NCBI GenBank assembly: GCA_002382045.1
Contig: DFZJ01000146.1
Location: 2,847-8,148 of the forward strand
DNA from: Syntrophaceae bacterium UBA4059
GTDB taxonomy: Bacteria; Desulfobacterota; Syntrophia; Syntrophales; Smithellaceae
Reading direction: 5' to 3'
DNA: 5,302 nucleotides
Shown here in pieces: positions 1-5,302 of this stretch (positions are counted from its first letter, which is position 1; each line of letters opens with the position of its first letter). A program made the position numbers and the translations under genes. The notes beneath the pieces were generated by a model. The model did not search any database and was not told the DNA's origin. It saw only the letters and a program-made list of their open reading frames with translations.

Positions 1-482
1 GAGTTAGCAACCGTGTTGATACGAATTCCAAACCAGGCCACCGCATAGGAACCCAGAATACCGATGACGGAAGCAACCAGGATGATGACAACAGACGATG
101 TCCCCATCTCAGCAAGAGCGCCAAAATAGTAAATAATACAAATGGCAATCAGGATCCATAATGCGAGCAGGAATTTGCCCTGCTGTAAAAGATAGGTCTT
201 GCAGGTTTCCCAAATGGTCTGGGACACATCCAGCATGGACTTGTGCGCAGGCAAAGCCTTTGTCTGCGCATATTGCAAGAAACCGAACCCCAGGCCAACC
301 AAGCAGATAAGCAACCCGAAGTTAAGAATTGTCAACCCGCCAAGTGCGCCGCCAAAAAATGTAATCTTGGTCAAATCGGGCAACTGGATGTTTGCCTCAC
401 CGGCAAAAGCGGTGCCGGCCATGAGCAACAACATCAAAGTGCTCAGTAAAAATGTCCAAATACTTCTTTTTTCTCTAAACAT
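1..482 (-). CDS. hppA: Membrane-bound (ion-translocating) pyrophosphatase, N-terminal part, cut by window edge
   Basis: This is the first 160 codons of an integral membrane protein that runs off the left edge. Family role: membrane pyrophosphatases hydrolyse cytoplasmic PPi and pump Na+ and/or H+ outward. The sequence shows a signal-peptide-like leader (basic REKR at 3-6, hydrophobic core about 8-22, AFA at 25-27), then membrane segments at about 43-70, 104-123 and 130-153. Between them is a cytoplasmic loop with LPAHKSMLDVSQTIWETCKTY (77-97). The fragment ends in GIRINTVANS (152-161), which matches the conserved region after an early helix in this family. The catalytic Asp/Lys motifs and the residues that decide K+ dependence and the pumped ion lie outside the window, so the subtype cannot be called. 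The start ATG has an AAGGAGG site 8 nt upstream, inside the end of pth, whose stop is 3 bp away. Translational coupling to pth is likely. The family call rests on remembered motifs. Confidence 0.85.
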   Translation of the reverse strand, partial: MFREKRSIWTFLLSTLMLLLMAGTAFAGEANIQLPDLTKITFFGGALGGLTILNFGLLICLVGLGFGFLQYAQTKALPAHKSMLDVSQTIWETCKTYLLQQGKFLLALWILIAICIIYYFGALAEMGTSSVVIILVASVIGILGSYAVAWFGIRINTVAN

Positions 483-485
483 TAA

Positions 486-1079
486 CTAGTCCTCCTTCTT
501 TAGAAAATTTATATTTTTTGTCTGGTACTTGCCTATGGCTTTCTGCAGACCATTCAAAACAATTTCAGCACTTGCATCGGCTGCCCATTGAAGCAATTCC
601 GGCAACACGATTTGCTCTTCCTTCCGAAAGGGCTCCAACACATAACCCTCTATTCGGGATTTGTCAACTGGTTTGCCAATACCCAGCCTCACCCTAATAA
701 AATCGGAAGTTCCCAAGTTAGACTCGATAGATGCCAGCCCTTTATGACCGGCAGTCCCTCCTCCCGCCTTCAGCCGGACAGCGCCAAAAGGCAAGTCGAG
801 ATCATCGTGAATAACGATGAGATTGCTGATATCCGTTTTAAAGAACGCCTGTAACTGCCTTACCGCAGTACCACTCAAATTCATGAATGTTTGGGGCTGG
901 GCCAGCAGAACATTTTTTCCGCCGATGCTTCCTTTGCCCCACAATGCATTGAAACTCTTCTGTTTCAATGGTATTTCCAGCTGAGCTCCGAGCGCATCCA
1001 GTGCCATAAACCCGATGTTGTGCCGAGTCGGTTCGTAGCGTTTACCCGGATTACCCAAGCCGACAATCAGATGCGACAT
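486..1079 (-). CDS. pth: Peptidyl-tRNA hydrolase (bacterial Pth family)
   Basis: Cytoplasmic esterase that frees tRNA from peptidyl-tRNAs dropped by stalled ribosomes. The product is 197 residues, usual for the family. Family motifs are present: VGLGNPG (6-12) with N10, catalytic H20 in TRHN, QPQTFMNLSG (61-70) with N67 for substrate binding, HDDLDLPFG (91-99) with D92, and GGGTAGHKGL (106-115). The Asn of the E. coli GGHNG loop (N114) is Lys here (K113), a variant I believe occurs in other bacterial Pth lineages. I chose the ATG at 1079 because the protein then begins MSHLIVGLGNPG as the family does, and GAGGGAG sits just upstream. An in-frame ATG at 1136 would add 19 basic residues without family support. 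The gene follows rplY after 140 bp and precedes hppA by 3 bp. Having rplY and pth adjacent is common in bacteria. Confidence 0.96.
   Translation of the reverse strand: MSHLIVGLGNPGKRYEPTRHNIGFMALDALGAQLEIPLKQKSFNALWGKGSIGGKNVLLAQPQTFMNLSGTAVRQLQAFFKTDISNLIVIHDDLDLPFGAVRLKAGGGTAGHKGLASIESNLGTSDFIRVRLGIGKPVDKSRIEGYVLEPFRKEEQIVLPELLQWAADASAEIVLNGLQKAIGKYQTKNINFLKKED
491..497 (-). promoter_or_regulatory. Ribosome binding site of hppA, inside the pth 3' end
   Basis: A perfect AAGGAGG lies 8 nt before the hppA ATG and within the last codons of pth, just before the pth TAG. It fixes the hppA start. Ribosomes terminating on pth would be next to this start, which suggests coupling. Confidence 0.8.
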
Positions 1080-1219
1080 TTGCTCCCTCTCTCTTCGAAA
1101 ACGAATAAATATTTTTGCCAAAGCAGAGGGAAGCATGATCTCCCGCCCAATTTCTCATCAATCAACTCGCAACAAGCGAAGGCGAATTGACGCTCGTCCC
1201 GCGGAAACGGGATTAAAAC
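1080..1219 (-). other. rplY-pth intergenic region, no gene recognised
   Basis: This 140-bp gap has no supported coding sequence on either strand. It contains a small 5-bp hairpin (1197-1212) with no U tract, an AT-rich patch near 1100-1115 and the pth ribosome binding site. I could not pick out a convincing promoter. It is the longest spacer in the window, so a pth promoter or an RNA processing site here is possible but not shown. Confidence 0.5.
1083..1089 (-). promoter_or_regulatory. Ribosome binding site deciding the pth start
   Basis: GAGGGAG followed by CAA and the ATG at 1079. It supports the short pth start over the in-frame ATG at 1136. The spacing from the GAGG core to the ATG is about 6 nt. 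Confidence 0.65.
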
Positions 1220-1882
1220 CTATTTTCCCTTTTCTTTCTTTTCTTCTTTTTCCGGTTCAGCTGCAGCTGTTGGGGCTGCGCCTTCGACCGCAGCTGCTTC
1301 AGCGGCTTCTACCTTCACAACCTTGACGGCGGCAACCGAAACAACAGCGGCGTCCAGCGGATCCAAATGGGTCAGGCCTTCAGGAATTTTAATATCTTTA
1401 ACTTTAATGGAATGACCAATATCAATGCCTGTAATATCCACGTCAATATGGTCAGGCAGATTCGCCGGCAGACACAGAACTTTGATTTCACGCTTGATAT
1501 GCTGGATTTCTCCGCCGTTTTCCACGCCAATGGCTTTACCCGTAAAATTAAGCGTGACGTCGAATTCAAGCTTCTTTTTCATATCCACTTCATAGAAATC
1601 AGCGTGAAACATTTTGCCGGTTAAGGGCTGAATCTGCAATTCCTTAATCAAAGAAAGTTTTTCCAGTTTTTTGCCGCCATCATCAATAATCAACTTGATG
1701 AAAGAGTGAACTTTCTTTTCTTTGCGCAGCTTCAGCAGATCACTGCTTTTTACGGCCAGCTGAATATTTTCAGTGGATCCGCCGTAAAAAATAGCCGGCA
1801 CAAATCCCTGCTGCCGTAATCGGCGGGCTGGACCTTTTTTCTGTTCTTTACGGACCTGAGCCGCTAAATCGGTTATTTCCAT
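1220..1882 (-). CDS. rplY: 50S ribosomal protein bL25, long CTC form
   Basis: Large-subunit protein that binds 5S rRNA; the long form is related to the general stress protein CTC. The product is 220 residues, against about 94 in E. coli L25, which has only the first domain. Residues 1-97 form the 5S-binding beta-barrel domain, with RKEQKKGPARRLRQQGFVPAI (11-31) and the domain-ending HADFYEV (93-99). Residues about 100-187 are the CTC C-terminal domain, with VPxxF-like beta strands, GGEIQHIKREIKV (123-135), LPDHIDVDIT and GHSIKVKDI. Residues 188-220 are a low-complexity Ala/Glu/Lys tail ending KKEKGK, probably disordered. The gene starts 14 bp after prs, and the prs stop overlaps its AGGAGG site, so prs and rplY are probably one transcript with coupled translation. 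The identification is secure. Confidence 0.96.
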   Translation of the reverse strand: MEITDLAAQVRKEQKKGPARRLRQQGFVPAIFYGGSTENIQLAVKSSDLLKLRKEKKVHSFIKLIIDDGGKKLEKLSLIKELQIQPLTGKMFHADFYEVDMKKKLEFDVTLNFTGKAIGVENGGEIQHIKREIKVLCLPANLPDHIDVDITGIDIGHSIKVKDIKIPEGLTHLDPLDAAVVSVAAVKVVKVEAAEAAAVEGAAPTAAAEPEKEEKKEKGK

Positions 1883-1892
1883 TTACCCCTCT

Positions 1893-1899
1893 CCTCCTA
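1893..1899 (-). promoter_or_regulatory. rplY ribosome binding site overlapping the prs stop codon
   Basis: TAGGAGG serves both as the prs stop (TAG, first three bases) and as a strong Shine-Dalgarno site 10 nt before the rplY ATG. A second purine run, AGGGG, lies nearer the ATG (1886-1890). The arrangement suggests that rplY translation depends on ribosomes finishing prs. Confidence 0.7.
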
Positions 1900-2838
1900 A
1901 ATAAATAATGAGCTTACTGAATCGTTATAGTATATGCGGCGCACAGCCTCAGATAACAGACCGGAAACCGACAATATCTTTATTCTTTTACAGTTCGACG
2001 CCCTCTCGCTCAAAGGAATTGTATCCGTAACGATAAATTCCTTAATATTAGAGTTTTCAATGCGATCAATCGCGGGACCCGATAAAACCGGATGCGTACA
2101 ACAGACGGATACTTCGAGGGCACCCGCATCTTTCAGAGCGTTGGCCGCCTGAACAACGGTTCCCGCCGTGTCAACCATATCATCCAGAATAATGACCCGT
2201 TTCCCTTTAATATTCCCAATAATATTCATGACCTGGGCTTCATTGGGACCTTCTCTGCGTTTATCGATAATCGCCAGAGACGCCCCTAATCGCTTGCCGA
2301 AAGCCCGGGCTCTTTCCACGCCACCGGTATCCGGTGATACAACCACCGTATTATCCTCATAATTCTTTTTCATATAATCAATTAAAACCGGCGTGGCAAA
2401 TAGATTGTCCACGGGAATATTGAAGAACCCCTGAATCTGGCCGGCATGTAAATCCATGGATAAAAGACGTTGGGCGCCTGCGGTCGTAATCAGATCAGCG
2501 ACTAACTTTGCCGAAATGGGCGCGCGGGGAGCGACTTTTCGATCCTGTCTGGCATATCCATAATAAGGAACGACGGCGGTAATGCGGTCGGCCGATGCCC
2601 GCTTCATGGCGTCACTCATAATGAGCAGTTCCATTAAGGTAACGTTCACCGGTGTGCAGGTGGATTGAATAATGAAAACATCCATACCCCGTACGTTTTC
2701 ATTAATCTCAACACGCGTTTCTCCATCACTGAAGGTGGTGACATTGGCTTTTCCCAACGGCACGCCCAATTTTTCGCATATTTTCTGCGCCAGCGCTATA
2801 TTGGCGTTACCGGAAAAAATCCTAATTCTTTCTAGCAT
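1897..2838 (-). CDS. prs: Ribose-phosphate pyrophosphokinase (PRPP synthetase, class I)
   Basis: Cytoplasmic enzyme that transfers pyrophosphate from ATP to ribose 5-phosphate, giving PRPP and AMP. PRPP feeds purine, pyrimidine, NAD, His and Trp synthesis. The product is 313 residues (E. coli 315). Visible family features are [16 protein letters not shown] (36-51), the ATP-site [21 protein letters not shown] (91-111), the metal/catalytic histidine H131 in [13 protein letters not shown], the [15 protein letters not shown] stretch (166-180), the flexible-loop [10 protein letters not shown] (191-200) with K193, the PRPP-binding DDMVDTAGT (219-227), and the typical C-terminal [12 protein letters not shown]. 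All expected catalytic residues are present. The ATG is preceded by GGAG 10 nt upstream, within the 25-bp gap after tRNA-Gln. Downstream, the stop codon overlaps the rplY ribosome binding site. The order prs-rplY-pth is common in bacteria. Confidence 0.97.
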   Translation of the reverse strand: MLERIRIFSGNANIALAQKICEKLGVPLGKANVTTFSDGETRVEINENVRGMDVFIIQSTCTPVNVTLMELLIMSDAMKRASADRITAVVPYYGYARQDRKVAPRAPISAKLVADLITTAGAQRLLSMDLHAGQIQGFFNIPVDNLFATPVLIDYMKKNYEDNTVVVSPDTGGVERARAFGKRLGASLAIIDKRREGPNEAQVMNIIGNIKGKRVIILDDMVDTAGTVVQAANALKDAGALEVSVCCTHPVLSGPAIDRIENSNIKEFIVTDTIPLSERASNCKRIKILSVSGLLSEAVRRIYYNDSVSSLFI

Positions 2839-2863
2839 TTAAATATTTCTCCGCAATATTTTA

Positions 2864-2938
2864 TGGCTGGGGCGGGAGGGATCGAACCTCCGAATGCAGG
2901 AATCAAAGTCCTGTGTCTTACCGCTTGACGACGCCCCA
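2864..2938 (-). tRNA. tRNA-Gln (anticodon UUG)
   Basis: Folds into a full cloverleaf of 75 nt including encoded CCA. The acceptor TGGGGCG pairs with CGCCCCA. The D stem is GTC/GAC with loop AAGCGGTAA. The anticodon stem CAGGA/TCCTG holds loop CTTTGAT with anticodon TTG at 2904-2906. The T stem GGAGG/CCTCC holds loop TTCGATC. The discriminator is G, and the weak U1-A72 first pair is the typical Gln identity feature. It reads CAA (and CAG by wobble). It lies 40 bp after ispE and 25 bp before prs in the same orientation, so it is probably cut from a longer transcript by RNase P and 3' processing. A weak promoter-like pair (TTGCCC, 17 bp, TATTTA) overlaps the ispE end, but I do not rely on it. 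Confidence 0.97.
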
Positions 2939-2978
2939 TCGTCCCTCTAATAAATTTAATGCCGAATAAATACAGCCA

Positions 2979-3818
2979 CTACAGTGATTGGGCAAAGAAA
3001 ACCAGACATTCTCCGGATACTTTTTTTAAAATAGCATCCCGTGCTTCTCTGGCTGACTTTTCGTCTGCAAAAATACCAAAAAGCGTGGGACCACTGCCCG
3101 ACATCAATGCACCCAGGGCGCCTTCTTTCATCAGCATTTGCTTGAAATCATTCAATTCGGGATGCATCTTCAGAGATACCGCCTCTAAATCATTATGCAA
3201 TTCCCGAATGACGTCACCTAGGGCGTAAAATCGCGGAATGCTATAACTATTTTTTTTCTTTGTCAATGTTAAATTAAGACCTGAATAAACCGCTTTTGTG
3301 GAGAGAGGAAAGGCGGGATTGATTAAAATCATGTTAAGTTTTGGCATCTCCGGCAGGACATGGAGTTTGTCGCCGATGCCGGTCGCAAAGGCTGAGGTTG
3401 AAAAAATAAAAAAAGGGACATCCGCCCCCAGTTTTGCACCGATTTTCATTAAATCAGTTTGACCGACGTTCAGTGAACACAAGTCATTTAACGCCATCAG
3501 GGTCGTTGCGGCATCCGAGCTGCCACCACCCAGTCCGGCGGCGGTTGGGATTTTTTTATTGAGAATAATTTCAACACCGCCGCTATAGTCCGTATAATTA
3601 AAAAGCGCCCTGGCGGCGCGATGGATCAGATTGTCTTCATGGGTGGGAAGATCGGTATCCGGACATTGAAGAAAAATTCCCTCCGGTCGCAGGGAATAAT
3701 GCAGCTCATCATAAATAGATATTTGCTGCATGACGGAAGCCAGATCATGATAACCGTCAGGACGCTTCCGCAGGATACGTAAAGAAAGGTTGATTTTCGC
3801 GGGCGCCGCCCTTTGCAT
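2979..3818 (-). CDS. ispE: 4-diphosphocytidyl-2-C-methyl-D-erythritol kinase (MEP pathway)
   Basis: GHMP-superfamily kinase that phosphorylates CDP-methylerythritol with ATP, the fourth step of the MEP route to isoprenoids. The product is 279 residues (E. coli 283). Motifs seen are PAKINLSL (6-13) with catalytic K8, RPDGYHDLASVMQQI (19-33) at the substrate site, the glycine-rich ATP loop PTAAGLGGGSSDAA (91-104), LGADVPFF (130-137) with catalytic D133, and the C-terminal GHMP motif MSGSGPTLFGIF (239-250). I chose the ATG at 3818: it gives the usual short lead before PAKINL, has AAAAGGG upstream, and sits one base after the DUF1844 stop (TGA-C-ATG). An in-frame ATG at 3839 would add 7 residues, overlap the DUF1844 gene and lack a good ribosome binding site. 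Presence of ispE implies MEP rather than mevalonate isoprenoid synthesis. Confidence 0.96.
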   Translation of the reverse strand: MQRAAPAKINLSLRILRKRPDGYHDLASVMQQISIYDELHYSLRPEGIFLQCPDTDLPTHEDNLIHRAARALFNYTDYSGGVEIILNKKIPTAAGLGGGSSDAATTLMALNDLCSLNVGQTDLMKIGAKLGADVPFFIFSTSAFATGIGDKLHVLPEMPKLNMILINPAFPLSTKAVYSGLNLTLTKKKNSYSIPRFYALGDVIRELHNDLEAVSLKMHPELNDFKQMLMKEGALGALMSGSGPTLFGIFADEKSAREARDAILKKVSGECLVFFAQSL

Positions 3819-3819
3819 G

Positions 3820-4209
3820 TCAGCCCTTTTCTTTAACATAGCGCATTTTCAGTTCATAAAGCACACCCTGAATCAGACTGGCTTCATTTTGGTCCAGATT
3901 ACCTTTGGTTTTTTCATTGAGCATATCCAGAATATCGATCGTCTGCTTGGCAGCCGGCAGGTTCTTTTCGGCCTTGCCTCCTTCATATTCGGGAAAATCG
4001 CCGAAATGAAAAAAAGCAGAGGTGCTGAGCGATATGACAAAATTCGTAAAATTGACCGGCGGATAATCCATCGGATCATGGGCGGGTTTTTCAACCTTTT
4101 CTTTTACATCCGGTTCTTTCGCCGCAGCCGGTTCTTCCTTTGCGTTATTCTCTTCCGAAAAACGTTTATCTTTAATGACAAATCCTTCGCCCTTCTTCTC
4201 TTCTGTCAT
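3820..4209 (-). CDS. DUF1844 family protein of unknown function
   Basis: Small protein of 129 residues, predicted cytoplasmic (no signal peptide or convincing membrane span). Residues 1-45 are very rich in Lys, Glu, Ala and Pro and probably disordered. Residues 52-126 match the DUF1844 pattern as I know it: NFTNFVISLSTSAFFHFGD (53-71), then NLPAAKQTIDILDMLNEKTKGNL (83-105), then a helix with LIQGVLYELKMRYV (112-125). The C-terminal half looks helical and amphipathic, suggesting a protein-protein contact, but no function is known to me. The ATG has a strong GAGGGGGGGA site 4 nt upstream. Its TGA is one base from the ispE start, so the two are probably translated together. Upstream lies the heptad repeat after clpB. 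The family assignment is fairly sure; the role is unknown. Confidence 0.88.
   Translation of the reverse strand: MTEEKKGEGFVIKDKRFSEENNAKEEPAAAKEPDVKEKVEKPAHDPMDYPPVNFTNFVISLSTSAFFHFGDFPEYEGGKAEKNLPAAKQTIDILDMLNEKTKGNLDQNEASLIQGVLYELKMRYVKEKG
3824..3830 (-). promoter_or_regulatory. Ribosome binding site deciding the ispE start
   Basis: AAAAGGG lies inside the last codons of the DUF1844 gene, 5 nt before the ATG at 3818. The alternative ATG at 3839 has no comparable site. It supports translation coupled to the upstream gene. Confidence 0.6.
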
Positions 4210-4230
4210 AAAATCCCCCCCTCGGTATTG

Positions 4231-4293
4231 GTTAAGGGTGAGGCGTCAGGCGTTTTAGGCCTCACTCCTGACACCTCACGCTTTACGCTTCAC
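4231..4293. repeat. Degenerate 7-nt tandem repeat arranged as an inverted repeat
   Basis: Reading the plus strand, nine consecutive heptamers fill the interval without gaps: GTTAAGG, GTGAGGC, GTCAGGC, GTTTTAG, then the opposite orientation GCCTCAC, TCCTGAC, ACCTCAC, GCTTTAC, GCTTCAC. The unit consensus is about GTGAGGC, and the second half is its reverse complement. The array fills most of the 80-bp gap between clpB and the DUF1844 gene, and its last unit reaches into the clpB stop codon. It resembles the short heptanucleotide tandem repeats known between genes in some bacteria, such as the STRR repeats of cyanobacteria. I cannot say whether it belongs to a described family. Confidence 0.8.
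4238..4279 (-). other. Long RNA hairpin between clpB and the DUF1844 gene
   Basis: On the minus-strand transcript, GTGAGGTGTCAGG (4279-4267) pairs with CCTGACGCCTCAC (4250-4238). This gives 13 bp with one G-U wobble and a 16-nt loop. Five of the next seven outward positions can also pair. No U tract follows, so it is not a standard intrinsic terminator. It may protect the clpB mRNA 3' end or separate clpB expression from the genes downstream (inference). Because the wobble is an A-C mismatch on the plus strand, the minus-strand RNA forms the better fold. Confidence 0.65.
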
Positions 4294-5302
4294 TTTTTGC
4301 TAAATGTTATCTCCCCTTTGGACACACTGATGACAATGTGATTCCCTTCGGTAAATTTCCCGGCCAGAATATCCAGCGCCAATGGATCCAAAATGAGCTT
4401 TTGCAGCGAACGTTTGAGCGGCCGCGCCCCGTAAACCGGACTGTAACCCTGCTCGGCTATATATTTTTTCGCCGCATCTGTCAATTCGATGCTGAGCTTG
4501 CGCTCCTTGAGGCGCTTGTCGATCAAACCCAGTTGAATGTCGACGATTCTATAAATATCTTCCAGGGCCAGCGCATGAAACATGATAATGTCGTCGATGC
4601 GGTTTAAGAATTCCGGTTTGAATGTCGCGCGCAGCACTTCCATCGAACGGTTCTGTTTTTCCTCGTCGTTAAGCGATGGATCCTGAATCCACTGACTGCC
4701 CACATTGGACGTCATAATCACCACGGTATTTTTAAAATCGACCGTGCGGCCATGGCCGTCGGTGAGCCTGCCGTCATCCAGAATCTGCAGCAGAATATTG
4801 AACACATCCGGATGCGCCTTTTCAATTTCGTCAAAAAGCAGCACGCTGTAAGGCTTCCGTCGAACGGCTTCCGTCAGATAACCGCCTTCATCATAGCCGA
4901 CATAGCCGGGCGGAGCGCCGATCAGACGCGCCACCGCATGCTTTTCCATGTACTCGGACATATCAATGCGAATCATCGCCTGTTCATTATCGAACATGAA
5001 TTCCGCCAGAGCACGGGCCAGTTCTGTTTTGCCGACACCGGTCGGCCCCAGGAAAATGAAAGACCCGATCGGACGGTTGGGGTCCTGCAAGCCGGAGCGC
5101 GCCCTTCTCAACGCGGCGGATACCGCTCCAATGCCGTCGTCCTGACCGATCACGCGCATCTTGAGGCGTTCATCCATGTGGATGAGCTTCTGTACATCGC
5201 TTTCCATCATGCGGGAAAGCGGAATACCCGTCCAGTTGGCGACCACTTCCGCCACATCTTCGGCATCCACTTCTTCCTTGAGCATCTGGTTGTTTTTCTG
5301 AA
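4290..5302 (-). CDS. clpB: ATP-dependent chaperone ClpB, C-terminal part, cut by window edge
   Basis: Last 336 residues of the hexameric disaggregase that rescues aggregated proteins together with DnaK. The reading frame is open to the right edge, so the true start, N domain, first AAA+ module and most of the middle domain lie outside. The fragment begins at the end of the middle domain ([21 protein letters not shown] pattern at 6-26). The second AAA+ module has Walker A GPTGVGKT (85-92), pore loop GYVG (132-135), Walker B VLLFDE (153-158), sensor 1 TSNVG (197-201), the arginine finger in FLNRID (R234) and sensor 2 GARPLKR (291-297). All are intact. The sequence fits ClpB rather than ClpA or ClpC, and no ClpP-binding IGF-type loop is seen. 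The TGA stop lies inside the heptad repeat. ClpB is usually heat-inducible, but its promoter is not in the window. Confidence 0.97.
   Translation of the reverse strand, partial: QKNNQMLKEEVDAEDVAEVVANWTGIPLSRMMESDVQKLIHMDERLKMRVIGQDDGIGAVSAALRRARSGLQDPNRPIGSFIFLGPTGVGKTELARALAEFMFDNEQAMIRIDMSEYMEKHAVARLIGAPPGYVGYDEGGYLTEAVRRKPYSVLLFDEIEKAHPDVFNILLQILDDGRLTDGHGRTVDFKNTVVIMTSNVGSQWIQDPSLNDEEKQNRSMEVLRATFKPEFLNRIDDIIMFHALALEDIYRIVDIQLGLIDKRLKERKLSIELTDAAKKYIAEQGYSPVYGARPLKRSLQKLILDPLALDILAGKFTEGNHIVISVSKGEITFSKK

Noticed and set aside
199..489. Plus-strand open frame of 96 codons opposite hppA
   Set aside because: It is antisense to a clear membrane pyrophosphatase frame with a perfect ribosome binding site, and its product has no recognisable motif.
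1080..1136. Upstream in-frame ATG extending Pth by 19 residues
   Set aside because: The extension is basic and unlike the family N-terminus. The start at 1079 has the GAGGGAG site and aligns with M1 of known Pth proteins.
1197..1212. Small hairpin TCCCG/CGGGA downstream of rplY, as a possible terminator
   Set aside because: Only 5 bp with no following U tract on the transcript, so it does not meet the pattern of an intrinsic terminator.
2967..2995. Promoter-like TTGCCC, 17 bp, TATTTA ahead of tRNA-Gln
   Set aside because: The spacing is ideal, but the boxes match consensus at only 4 of 6 and 3 of 6 positions in AT-rich sequence overlapping the ispE end. This is too weak to annotate.
3790..4341. 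Plus-strand open frame of 183 codons antisense to the DUF1844 gene, with hydrophobic Phe/Ile-rich composition
   Set aside because: It overlaps the well-supported DUF1844 gene, the ispE start and the clpB end. Its Phe/Arg richness is what an antisense reading of Lys/Glu-rich codons produces, and no ribosome binding site or family motif is seen.
1..5302. Search for a novel defence, mobile or biosynthetic system
   Set aside because: All genes belong to known housekeeping families in one orientation. No transposase, integrase, direct-repeat/spacer array, reverse transcriptase or toxin-antitoxin pair could be recognised.

Overview
The window is a compact chromosomal housekeeping segment in which every supported gene is on the minus strand. 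The genes are therefore described in transcription order, from high to low coordinates. The set is: the 3' part of clpB, a small DUF1844 protein, ispE, tRNA-Gln(UUG), prs, rplY (long CTC-type bL25), pth, and the first 160 codons of a membrane-bound pyrophosphatase (hppA-like). The gene order ispE / tRNA-Gln / prs / rplY / pth, the long bL25, a DUF1844 gene and a membrane pyrophosphatase suggest an anaerobic bacterium of the former Deltaproteobacteria (Desulfobacterota, possibly Syntrophus- or Geobacter-like). This is inferred from gene content and order recalled from knowledge; no search was run.

Layout: positions 5302-4290 hold the C-terminal half of ClpB (second AAA+ module). Positions 4293-4231 hold an unusual degenerate 7-nt tandem repeat that turns into its own inverted complement, folds into a long hairpin and supplies the clpB stop codon. 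Positions 4209-2979 hold DUF1844 and ispE, joined by a TGA-C-ATG junction. Positions 2938-2864 hold tRNA-Gln with an encoded CCA. Positions 2838-1220 hold prs and rplY, where the prs stop codon lies inside the rplY ribosome binding site. A 140-bp gap (1219-1080) with no recognisable gene follows. Positions 1079-486 hold pth, and hppA starts 3 bp after it and runs off the window's left edge.

How the genes work together: IspE acts in the MEP isoprenoid pathway. Prs makes PRPP for nucleotide, His/Trp and NAD synthesis. bL25 and Pth serve translation (5S rRNA binding and recycling of peptidyl-tRNA), and tRNA-Gln fits the same theme. The membrane pyrophosphatase would recover energy from PPi released by biosynthesis, including by PRPP-using transferases. 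Very short gaps and overlapping stop/RBS signals suggest co-transcription with translational coupling in three gene pairs (DUF1844-ispE, prs-rplY, pth-hppA). No convincing promoter or intrinsic terminator was found.

I see no mobile element, CRISPR array, defence system or other novel multi-gene system. The most unusual element is the heptad repeat/hairpin between clpB and the DUF1844 gene.
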